From the NCBI RefSeq assembly GCF_946221465.1, contig NZ_CAMJVP010000077.1, forward strand, positions 1 through 12,932: 12,932 nt of DNA. The letters run 5' to 3'. This document shows, in pieces, positions 1 through 5,912 of the stretch; position 1 is the stretch's first letter, and each line of letters starts with the position of its first letter. Under the pieces are notes generated by a model that had not been told where the DNA came from, searched no databases, and was given only the letters and a program-made list of their open reading frames with translations. The position numbers were made by a program, and so were the translations under genes. This DNA comes from an uncultured Aeromicrobium sp. Lineage in GTDB: Bacteria; Actinomycetota; Actinomycetes; Propionibacteriales; Nocardioidaceae.

Positions 1-39
1 GACCAGTTTTGTGGGGTCTCGTGGGAAACCAGCCTCCGC

Positions 40-939
40 TCACGGTGCGGCGGTGACTGCGTGGACGTCGCAGCCCAGATCGACGCCGATGCAGGCATCG
101 CACCGCACGAACTGCTGCACGCAGGCGGCGTCGGCGCAGTCGCGCACGCTATTGGTCGGGCCGCCGCAGCGGTCGCAGGTACCGACGATCTTCGCGTGGT
201 CGGAGAAGTCTGTCGCGACGCGGCCGTCGAACACGTACAGCGATCCCTCCCACAGCCCGTCGTCACCGAACGTCTCGCCGTACCGCACGATGCCCCCGTC
301 GAGCTGGTACACCTCGCGAAAGCCCCGCTGTTTCATCAGCGGGGTGAGCACCTCGCAGCGGATGCCGCCCGTGCAGTAGGTGACGATGGGGCGGTCCTTG
401 AGATGGTCGTAAACGCCCGAGTCGAGCAGGTCGAGGAACTCCCGCGTCGTCTCCACCGACGGCCGCACAGCCTCGCGGAAGCGGCCGATTTCGGACTCGA
501 TGTGGTTGCGGCCGTCAAAAAACACGACGTCCTCAGCGGCCACCAGCTCATGAAGTTCGTGCGGGGTGAGCTTGGTGCCGCCGTCAACGACGCCGTTCTC
601 GTTGACCTTCAGTGCGTCGGGGGCACCGAAAGCCACCAGTTCGTCGCGCACCTTGACGCTCAACCGCGGGAACAGCGCGGTTGTGCCGTCGGGCAGCGCC
701 GCACCCTGGCTCCACTTGATGTCCGCGCCCTTGAAGGGCACGTACGACCGCAAGCCGCGGACGTACCTCTTCAGCTCGACGACATCCCCGCCGAGGGTGC
801 CGTTGATGCCGTGCGGGGAGACGATCACGCGTCCACGCAATCCGAGGGCGTCAGCCAAGGTGTACTGCCACAATCGGATCGCCTCGGGGTCCGGCAACGG
901 CGCGAAGGCGTAGTACAGGATCACTTTCGGCGTGGCCAC
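40..939 (-). CDS. trhO: tRNA uridine(34) hydroxylase TrhO (rhodanese-domain, YceA/UPF0176 family)
   Basis: The predicted 299-aa protein matches the TrhO/YceA family, which hydroxylates uridine 34 of tRNA as the first step towards 5-(carboxy)methoxyuridine wobble modifications; it is expected in the cytosol. The N-terminal part (about residues 5-95) looks like the family's acylphosphatase-like domain. The rhodanese domain (about 125-225) carries the active-site loop CTGGIRCE with candidate catalytic Cys189 and a second Cys195. The C-terminal tail (255-293) is cysteine-rich (C255, C258, C268, C273, C280, C283, C290, then H293), suggesting a metal-binding knob. The start codon is GTG at 937-939. 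No Shine-Dalgarno precedes it, but a TAGACT -10 box ends 6 nt upstream, which fits a leaderless mRNA starting at the GTG. It is divergent from the amidase gene. Family assignment is firm; the metal-binding role of the tail is inference. Confidence 0.93.
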   Translation of the reverse strand: MATPKVILYYAFAPLPDPEAIRLWQYTLADALGLRGRVIVSPHGINGTLGGDVVELKRYVRGLRSYVPFKGADIKWSQGAALPDGTTALFPRLSVKVRDELVAFGAPDALKVNENGVVDGGTKLTPHELHELVAAEDVVFFDGRNHIESEIGRFREAVRPSVETTREFLDLLDSGVYDHLKDRPIVTYCTGGIRCEVLTPLMKQRGFREVYQLDGGIVRYGETFGDDGLWEGSLYVFDGRVATDFSDHAKIVGTCDRCGGPTNSVRDCADAACVQQFVRCDACIGVDLGCDVHAVTAAP

Positions 940-945
940 CGCTCG

Positions 946-951
946 AGTCTA
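946..951 (-). promoter_or_regulatory. Putative leaderless -10 box of trhO (TAGACT)
   Basis: On the minus strand TAGACT is followed by six bases (CGAGCG) and then the GTG start codon at 939. This is the spacing expected when transcription begins at the first base of the start codon. No ribosome-binding site is visible. No good -35 hexamer was seen, which is common for actinobacterial promoters. Confidence 0.6.
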
Positions 952-957
952 GGACCC

Positions 958-963
958 TAGGCT
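958..963 (+). promoter_or_regulatory. Putative leaderless -10 box of the amidase gene (TAGGCT)
   Basis: TAGGCT is followed by six bases (GAGGTC) and the ATG at 970. GAGG is present but only 2 nt from the ATG, too close for a normal Shine-Dalgarno, so leaderless initiation at A970 is the better reading. The box lies back-to-back with the trhO -10 box, and the short palindrome CTAGG-AC-CCTAG (949-960) spans both. Confidence 0.55.
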
Positions 964-969
964 GAGGTC

Positions 970-2385
970 ATGACACGCGAGCTGCACGACCTCGACGCCC
1001 ACGACCAGGCCGCGCTGCTACGCCGACGCGAGATCAGCAGCAGCGAGCTCGTCCGGCACCATCTCGACCGGATCGCGGCTGACGAGTTCGGCACTTTCGT
1101 GACCGTGACCGACGACGCGGCGATCGAGCAGGCGGCACGCGCCGACCGCTTGCTCGGCCAGGATGACGCACCGCCGTTCTGCGGCGTGCCCACGGCGATC
1201 AAGGACCTCACGCCCACGGCCGGGGTGCGCACGACACTCGGCTCACGTCTCCTCGCGGCGCAGGTCCCCGAGGTCGACGCGCACGTCGTGCGCCGGGTCC
1301 GTGGGGCAGGATTCATCAGCCTGGGAAAGACCAACACACCCGAGTTCGGACTCTCCTCGTTCACCGACAACGACCTCGTCGGAGCCACCGTGACACCGTG
1401 GGACACCACCCGCAACGCGGGCGGTTCCAGTGGGGGTGCCGCGGCCGCCGTCAGCGCCCGAATGGTGCCGGCGGCCCTCGGCAGTGACGGCGGCGGATCG
1501 ATCCGCATTCCGGCGAGCAACTGCGGCGTCTTCGGCCTCAAGCCGAGCCGCGGGCTGATCAGCGCCGGCCCTGAGGGCGTGCAGTGGAACGGCCTGGCGA
1601 CCGACGGGGCGCTCACCCGCAGCGTGCGCGATGCCGCCGGTCTCCTGGATGCGCTGGCCGGTCCCATGCCAGGTGATTCGCGGATCAGCCCTGCGCCTGC
1701 GACTCCCTTCCGCGAGCAGGCCCGCCGCGATCCAGGACACCTGCGGATCGCGCGGTGGAGCCGGCCCTATCTGGACTTCGTCGACACGTCGGCCGCATCG
1801 ATCGCAGCCTGGGAGCACGCCAGCAGTCTGCTCGCCGCGGCCGGGCACGAGATCGTCGACGTCGACAACCCGTGGACACCGCAGCTGGAGGCGCAGTTCA
1901 ACATCGTCTGGTCCGCGGGGATGGCGGCTGCGCCGATCCCGGCGGAAGCCGAAGGGCTGCTGCGCCCGACGACGCGGTACTGGCGCGAGCGCGGCGGACG
2001 GGCGAGCGCACCGGAGCTGGCCGCAGCGATGGGCTTTCTGGAGGTCACCACGCGGGCCACGCTCGCCGGCCTCGCACAGTTCGACCTCTTCCTCACGCCC
2101 ACTCTCGCACTGCCGCCGCAACCCACGGAGTGGTTCACGAGTCCACGAGATCCTCTGGAGATCCACCGACGCGAGCTGCTGTTCACGCCGTTCACCGCAC
2201 TGATGAACATGAGCGGCCAGCCGGCGGCGAGCCTGCCGTTGTACGCGACCGCGCCCGCGGGCGAGACACCGTCGCTGCCGATCGGCGTCATGCTTGCGGC
2301 GCATCACGGACAGGACGGGCTACTGCTCGCCGTGTGCGCCCAGCTCGAGGATGCCTTCCTCACCACACCGGGCGGCGGCAGGTGA
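970..2385 (+). CDS. Amidase signature family hydrolase
   Basis: A 471-aa protein of the amidase signature (AS) family, serine hydrolases that cleave carboxamide C-N bonds. The AS catalytic triad can be placed: Lys78 in the AIKD motif, cis-Ser153 in GGSSGG and nucleophile Ser177 in GSDGGGSIRIP. The 24-residue spacing between the two serines is that of characterised members. The length is normal for the family and nothing is truncated. The C-terminal half, which sets substrate range, does not match a subtype I can name. A GatA role is unlikely because no gatB or gatC is adjacent. The gene is divergent from trhO and convergent with map. The substrate is unknown; acyl amides, aryl amides or nitrile-derived amides are all possible. 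Confidence 0.9.
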   Translation: MTRELHDLDAHDQAALLRRREISSSELVRHHLDRIAADEFGTFVTVTDDAAIEQAARADRLLGQDDAPPFCGVPTAIKDLTPTAGVRTTLGSRLLAAQVPEVDAHVVRRVRGAGFISLGKTNTPEFGLSSFTDNDLVGATVTPWDTTRNAGGSSGGAAAAVSARMVPAALGSDGGGSIRIPASNCGVFGLKPSRGLISAGPEGVQWNGLATDGALTRSVRDAAGLLDALAGPMPGDSRISPAPATPFREQARRDPGHLRIARWSRPYLDFVDTSAASIAAWEHASSLLAAAGHEIVDVDNPWTPQLEAQFNIVWSAGMAAAPIPAEAEGLLRPTTRYWRERGGRASAPELAAAMGFLEVTTRATLAGLAQFDLFLTPTLALPPQPTEWFTSPRDPLEIHRRELLFTPFTALMNMSGQPAASLPLYATAPAGETPSLPIGVMLAAHHGQDGLLLAVCAQLEDAFLTTPGGGR

Positions 2386-2403
2386 GGAACCGTCCTGCGA
2401 GGG

Positions 2404-3174
2404 TCAGGAGCGCTGGGTCATGACGATCGGGTCGCCCTCGGTGATCGCGATCGTGTGCTCGCTGTGCGCGCCGCGGGAGCCATCGGCGCTGCGGATCGTC
2501 CATCCGTCGGGGTCCATGACGATCTCGTCGGTGCCGGCGAGCAGCCAGGGCTCGATGGCGATGACGAGTCCGGGTTTGAGCCCGAATCCGCGCCCGGGAC
2601 GGCCGTCGTTGGGCACATGGGGATCGCCGTGCATCGCGCGCCCGACGCCGTGTCCGCCGAACTGGGTGTTGACCGAGTAGCCGGCCTCGCGCGCGGTCTC
2701 GCCGATGACGTGACCGATATCGCCGAGTTTCGTGCCGGGGCGGGCGATCTCGATGGCGGCGGCGAGAGCGCGTTCGGTCGTCTCGATGAGCCGCACGTCC
2801 TCATCGCGGGGAGTGCCGACGATGGTGCTGACCGCCGAATCGCACACCCAGCCGTTGAGGCTCGCCGCGAAATCGAAGCTAATGAGGTCGCCGTCCTTGA
2901 GTTTGTACGGGTGCGGGAGACCGTGGAGCACGGCGTCGTTGACCGAGGTGCACAGCACTTTGCCGAAGGGACCGCGACCGAAGGACGGCGCGTAGTCGAT
3001 GTAGCAGGATTCAGCGCCGCGGTCCTTGATCATCTGATGTGCGAGGTCGTTCAGATCGAGCAGGTCGACCCCCACGTCGGCGGCCTCCACCAGGGCGCTG
3101 AGCACCTCACCGACGAAGCGCCCCGCGGGACGCATCTCCTCCACCTGCGCAGGGGACAACAACTCGATCGCCAT
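2404..3174 (-). CDS. map: Type I methionine aminopeptidase
   Basis: A 256-aa cytosolic metallopeptidase that removes the initiator Met from nascent proteins. All five metal ligands of the pita-bread fold are visible: Asp101 (ISFDF), Asp112 (CDSAVS), His175 (GGHGVG), Glu208 (AIEPW) and Glu239 (HSEHT). His84 (VLHG) matches the conserved substrate-side histidine. There is no N-terminal zinc-finger or SH3-binding extension. The gene is not in the secY-adk-map-infA ribosomal context, so it may be a second copy. It is convergent with the amidase gene (18-bp gap). The ATG at 3174 is favoured because a TAGGGT -10 box lies exactly 6 nt upstream. The terminal hairpin of the SDR operon lies just upstream, suggesting map is transcribed separately from that operon. 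Confidence 0.93.
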   Translation of the reverse strand: MAIELLSPAQVEEMRPAGRFVGEVLSALVEAADVGVDLLDLNDLAHQMIKDRGAESCYIDYAPSFGRGPFGKVLCTSVNDAVLHGLPHPYKLKDGDLISFDFAASLNGWVCDSAVSTIVGTPRDEDVRLIETTERALAAAIEIARPGTKLGDIGHVIGETAREAGYSVNTQFGGHGVGRAMHGDPHVPNDGRPGRGFGLKPGLVIAIEPWLLAGTDEIVMDPDGWTIRSADGSRGAHSEHTIAITEGDPIVMTQRS

Positions 3175-3180
3175 ACCGTC

Positions 3181-3186
3181 ACCCTA
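3181..3186 (-). promoter_or_regulatory. Putative leaderless -10 box of map (TAGGGT)
   Basis: On the minus strand TAGGGT is followed by GACGGT (6 nt) and the map ATG. No Shine-Dalgarno lies at a useful distance, so a leaderless transcript beginning at the A of the ATG is likely. The -35 region would fall at the base of the hairpin at 3203-3265, so the two elements are packed together. Confidence 0.6.
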
Positions 3187-3202
3187 CGCCGGTGCCAGAA
3201 CG

Positions 3203-3265
3203 CGTTGAGTGTGACGTTTGGCGGGTGAAATGGCCGATTCGACCCGCCAAACGTCACACTCAACG
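3203..3265 (-). terminator. Long perfect inverted repeat (24-bp stem, 15-nt loop) after the SDR gene; candidate terminator
   Basis: Arms 3203-3226 and 3242-3265 are exact reverse complements (left arm begins CGTTGAGTGTGACG), separated by a 15-nt loop (3227-3241). The structure begins 2 bases after the SDR stop codon on the transcribed strand. There is no T-run after the stem on either strand, so it is not a classical intrinsic terminator. U-less hairpin terminators are known in Actinobacteria, and the location fits an operon end that also protects the 3' end of the mRNA. Membership of an intergenic repeat family is an alternative. Confidence 0.6.
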
Positions 3266-3267
3266 GG

Positions 3268-4056
3268 TCATCGGCCCTCGAGGGACGCGCGATACCTCTG
3301 CATGCCGGCGAGCCAGCGGTCGGGGTCGGCAGCCTTCCGCGCGTACATGTCACCCACCTCCGGGTGGGGCAACGCATGGAAGCGCTTCGCGTCGATGGCC
3401 TCCAGGAGGGTCCGCGCGACGGTGTGGGCGTCGAGGACCTCGCCGGCGGTCGAGACCGCCTTGTGACCGAGCCGCGCCTCGCTCTCCTGACGGCTTTCGC
3501 CGCCCTCGATCATGGGCGTCGCCACGCCCATGGGGCACAGGCAGCACACTTGCACGCCGCGGTCACCATACGTCGCGGCGAGCCACTCGGCGAATCCGAC
3601 CGCGGCGTGCTTGCTCACCGAGTACGTCGGGGACCCGAGCTGCGTCAGCAGTCCGGCCGCCGAGGCCGTCACTGCGAAGACTCCGCCGTCGCCGTCCGCC
3701 CATCGCGGCACGAGCACACGGGCGGCCCGGACGTGTGCCATGAGGTTGACCTCCCACGAGACCGCCCAGTCCGATTCAGGCGCCTCGAGCCCGAAACCGC
3801 GGAACACCCCGGCGTTGGCGACGTAGAGGTCGACACCGCCGAACTCCTCGTCAGCGCGGGCGAGCAGCGCGAAGATCCCCTCCTCGGACGCCACATCGCC
3901 GACGACATGCGGCTGCGCCAGGTCGCTCGCGGCCTCGGCGAGGCGCGTCTCGTCCAGATCGGCCAGCACCACCCGGTCACCTCGGGCGACGAGCGCCCGG
4001 GCCACCGCGAGTCCGATACCGCCCGCGGCGCCCGTGACGATCGCACGCCGGCTCAT
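3268..4056 (-). CDS. Short-chain dehydrogenase/reductase (SDR), third gene of the acyl-CoA operon
   Basis: A 262-aa classical SDR with a Rossmann fold. Visible motifs are the cofactor loop TGAAGGIG (residues 8-15), NAG (81-83), catalytic Asn104, Ser132 and Tyr145-x3-Lys149 (YSVSK). The sequence VLADLDE places Asp33 at the end of the second beta strand, a pattern that usually favours NAD(H) over NADP(H). The start codon overlaps the stop of the upstream acyl-CoA dehydrogenase as ATGA, so the two are translationally coupled. By context it would oxidise the hydroxyacyl intermediate made by the MaoC-type hydratase, or another alcohol in the same catabolic route. The true substrate cannot be read from sequence. 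A long hairpin follows the stop codon. Confidence 0.9.
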   Translation of the reverse strand: MSRRAIVTGAAGGIGLAVARALVARGDRVVLADLDETRLAEAASDLAQPHVVGDVASEEGIFALLARADEEFGGVDLYVANAGVFRGFGLEAPESDWAVSWEVNLMAHVRAARVLVPRWADGDGGVFAVTASAAGLLTQLGSPTYSVSKHAAVGFAEWLAATYGDRGVQVCCLCPMGVATPMIEGGESRQESEARLGHKAVSTAGEVLDAHTVARTLLEAIDAKRFHALPHPEVGDMYARKAADPDRWLAGMQRYRASLEGR

Positions 4057-5273
4057 CGCGCGAGCTGCTTTCGGATCTCGGCTCGAGCGAGGGAGTTTTT
4101 GTGCACCTCGTCCGGTCCGTCAGCGAAGCGCAGTGTGCGGACGCCCGCGAACATCTCGGCCAGCGGGAAGTCCTGGCTCAGACCGCCCGCACCGTGCACC
4201 TGGATGGCCTTGTCGAGGATCCACTCGACGGTCTTCGGCGTCGCGATCTTGATGGCTTGGATCTCCGTGTGCGCGCCCTTGTTGCCGACCGTGTCCATCA
4301 GCCAGGCGGTCTTGAGGGTGAGCAGCCGCAGCTGCTCGATCTTCACCCGCGACTCGGCGATCCAGTCGCGCACGACGCCCTGGTCAGAGATCGGCTTGCC
4401 GAACGCGACTCGCTCACTCGCCCGCTTGACCATCATCTCGACGGCCCGCTCAGCCAGGCCGATCGAACGCATGCAGTGGTGGATCCGGCCCGGCCCAAGG
4501 CGCGCCTGCGCGATCGCGAAGCCGTCCCCTTCGCCGCCGATGAGATGGTCTGCGGGCACTCGGACGTCGGTGAAGCGCAGTTCGGCGTGACCGCCGTGAT
4601 CGCGATCGTGGAAGCCCAGCACGTGCATGCCGCGCACGACTTCGACGCCCGGGGTGTCGCGCGGCACCAGGATCATCGACTGCTGGCGGTGCCGCTCGGC
4701 CGACGGGTCGGTCTTTCCCATGACGATGAAGACCTTGCAGTTGGGGTTCATCGCACCGGTGATCCACCACTTGCGGCCGTTGATGACGTACTCGTCGCCG
4801 TCGCGCACGATCGACGTCTCGATGTTGGTCGCGTCCGACGAGGCGACGTCCGGCTCGGTCATCGCGAACGCGGAGCGGATCTCGCCGTTGAGCAGGGGTT
4901 CGAGCCATTGCTGCTTCTGCTCGTCGGTACCGAACATGTGCAGCACTTCCATGTTGCCGGTGTCCGGGGCAGCGCAATTGACGGCCGGCGGCGCCAGCTG
5001 GATGCTGCGACCGGTGATCTCCGCGAGCGGGGCGTACTGGAGGTTGGTCAGTCCGGCCCCCTTCTCGCCGGGGAGGAAGAAGTTCCACAAGCCGCGGCGG
5101 CGAGCCTCAGTCTTGAGATCCTCGATGACCGCCGGCGGCTCCCAGCGGTCCTCGCGGTAGTTGCGCTCGATCTGCTCGTGGGCGGTGGATTCGGCGGGAT
5201 AGATGACCTCGTCCATGAACGCGTTCATACGTTCGATGAGGTCCTGCGTGGTGCTGTCGAAGGAGAAGTCCAT
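4053..5273 (-). CDS. Acyl-CoA dehydrogenase, ACAD10/11-like
   Basis: A 406-aa FAD-dependent acyl-CoA dehydrogenase of normal family length. The N-terminal helical domain spans about residues 1-130. The middle beta domain begins with the flavin-contacting segment AFAMTEPDVASSDATN (135-150) and includes RKWWITGA (167-174). The C-terminal helical domain contains QVHGAGGLS (358-366). The overall wording (APDTGNMEVLH, EPDVASSDATNI) is that of the ACAD10/11-type group rather than short- or medium-chain enzymes. Where typical members have the catalytic Glu (YEGT), this protein has FADGPDEVH, putting Asp385 at that position by eye. It is the second gene of the operon, with a 3-nt gap after MaoC and an ATGA overlap with SDR. 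It would introduce the alpha-beta double bond that the MaoC protein then hydrates. Confidence 0.92.
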   Translation of the reverse strand: MDFSFDSTTQDLIERMNAFMDEVIYPAESTAHEQIERNYREDRWEPPAVIEDLKTEARRRGLWNFFLPGEKGAGLTNLQYAPLAEITGRSIQLAPPAVNCAAPDTGNMEVLHMFGTDEQKQQWLEPLLNGEIRSAFAMTEPDVASSDATNIETSIVRDGDEYVINGRKWWITGAMNPNCKVFIVMGKTDPSAERHRQQSMILVPRDTPGVEVVRGMHVLGFHDRDHGGHAELRFTDVRVPADHLIGGEGDGFAIAQARLGPGRIHHCMRSIGLAERAVEMMVKRASERVAFGKPISDQGVVRDWIAESRVKIEQLRLLTLKTAWLMDTVGNKGAHTEIQAIKIATPKTVEWILDKAIQVHGAGGLSQDFPLAEMFAGVRTLRFADGPDEVHKNSLARAEIRKQLAR

Positions 5274-5276
5274 GGC

Positions 5277-5744
5277 TCAGGCCTCGCTTCCGGCGGACAT
5301 GACGTAGACGACCTCGGCGATGCAGGCGGGCTTGTCGACGCCCTCGATCTCGACGACGAACGAGATGACCGCCTGGGTGCCGATGGCGATGTCGCTGGTC
5401 TCCTTGAGTGTCGCGGTCGCGCGGACCCGGGAGTCGACCGGCACCGGGTGGGGGAACCGGATCTTGTTGGCGCCGTAGTTCACGCCGAAGGCGAGCCCCT
5501 CGACCGCGTAAATCTGCTCGGCCAGCGCCGGCAGCAGCGAGAGTGTCAGATAGCCGTGCGCGATGGTGGTGCCGAACGGTCCGGATGCGGCGCGCTCGGG
5601 ATCGACGTGAATCCACTGGTGGTCGCCCGTGGCGTCCGCGAAGGTGTTGATCCGCTCCTGGGTGACCGTCAACCAGTCACTGGTGCCGAGTTCTTCTCCG
5701 GCTGCTGCTTTGAAGTCCTCGAGGCTCTCGAACACGCGCGGCAT
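5277..5744 (-). CDS. MaoC-family (R)-specific enoyl-CoA hydratase
   Basis: A 155-aa single hot-dog-fold protein of the MaoC/NodN dehydratase type. The hydratase 2 motif is clear in ADATGDHQWIHVD, with candidate catalytic dyad Asp41 and His46 (the D-x4-H spacing of R-hydratases), followed by TTIAHGYLTLSL. The family hydrates trans-2-enoyl-CoA to (R)-3-hydroxyacyl-CoA; the chain length or branching accepted here is unknown. It is the first gene of the operon. The ATG at 5744 is supported by a strong Shine-Dalgarno GAAGGAG ending 5 nt upstream, in contrast to the leaderless genes nearby. A TetR-type operator-like palindrome lies 25 bp upstream of the start. Downstream are the acyl-CoA dehydrogenase (3-nt gap) and SDR. 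Confidence 0.91.
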   Translation of the reverse strand: MPRVFESLEDFKAAAGEELGTSDWLTVTQERINTFADATGDHQWIHVDPERAASGPFGTTIAHGYLTLSLLPALAEQIYAVEGLAFGVNYGANKIRFPHPVPVDSRVRATATLKETSDIAIGTQAVISFVVEIEGVDKPACIAEVVYVMSAGSEA

Positions 5745-5750
5745 GGCGAC

Positions 5751-5757
5751 TCCTTCG
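5751..5757 (-). promoter_or_regulatory. Strong ribosome-binding site of the MaoC gene (GAAGGAG)
   Basis: On the minus strand GAAGGAG ends 5 nt before the ATG at 5744 and fixes the start. It shows that the acyl-CoA operon is translated from a leadered mRNA. Confidence 0.8.
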
Positions 5758-5767
5758 TCGTAGCTTG

Positions 5768-5785
5768 ACTAAGCGCTTGCTTAGG
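5768..5785. promoter_or_regulatory. TetR-type operator-like palindrome upstream of the acyl-CoA operon
   Basis: CTAAGC (5769-5774) and GCTTAG (5779-5784) are perfect 6-bp inverted arms around GCTT. An overlapping perfect dyad, AAGCGCTT, sits at 5771-5778. The 14-mer at 5768-5781 fits the KstR2-type pattern AnCAAGnnCTTGnT, as I recall it, with one mismatch. TetR-family repressors that release DNA on binding acyl-CoA commonly control such operons in Actinobacteria. A candidate -10 box, TAGCGT on the minus strand (5790-5795), would put the transcription start at the edge of the palindrome, consistent with repression. The regulator itself is not in the window. Confidence 0.6.
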
Positions 5786-5862
5786 TCGCACGCTAGCCGA
5801 CCCATCAGGCTCCGCGCTACCCGCATCGGAGCCAGACCCGCACGTCCCCACCCGCCTGCCGG

Positions 5863-5912
5863 GCGGTGACTGAGCGTCCATCTGCGAGCAGAGTCGGACG
5901 CTCAGTCACCGC
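5863..5912 (-). terminator. Perfect inverted repeat (17-bp stem) abutting the helicase stop codon; candidate terminator
   Basis: Arms 5863-5879 (GCGGTGACTGAGCGTCC) and 5896-5912 are exact reverse complements with a 16-nt loop. The loop holds a smaller inverted pair (TCTG/CAGA around CGAG). On the transcribed strand the stem begins at the very next base after the helicase stop codon. No T-run follows. Placement and loop size resemble the hairpin at 3203-3265. The likely role is terminating or 3'-end protecting the helicase mRNA and insulating the promoter of the acyl-CoA operon. Confidence 0.6.

Noticed and set aside
61..960. 299-codon plus-strand frame mirroring trhO
   Set aside because: Antisense mirror of a confidently identified gene; no family resemblance.
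2393..2409. Small inverted repeat TCCTG/CAGGA between the convergent amidase and map genes
   Set aside because: The 5-bp stem with a 7-nt loop overlaps the map stop codon and has no T-run; too weak to call a terminator.
3203..3265. Interpretation of the long hairpin as an inserted miniature transposable element
   Set aside because: No target-site duplication flanks it, there is no internal sequence beyond a 15-nt loop, and its position right after a stop codon favours an mRNA 3'-end role.
4101..5768. Long open frame (555 codons) on the plus strand opposite the acyl-CoA dehydrogenase and MaoC genes
   Set aside because: It lies entirely antisense to two genes with clear family motifs. Long antisense frames are expected in high-GC DNA, and its translation is low-complexity (Arg/Asp/Val/Leu-rich) with no recognisable motif.
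5808..5833. Inverted repeat GGCTCCG/CGGAGCC upstream of the MaoC gene
   Set aside because: 7-bp GC-rich arms with a 12-nt loop are not distinctive in this composition, and no operator family I know matches.
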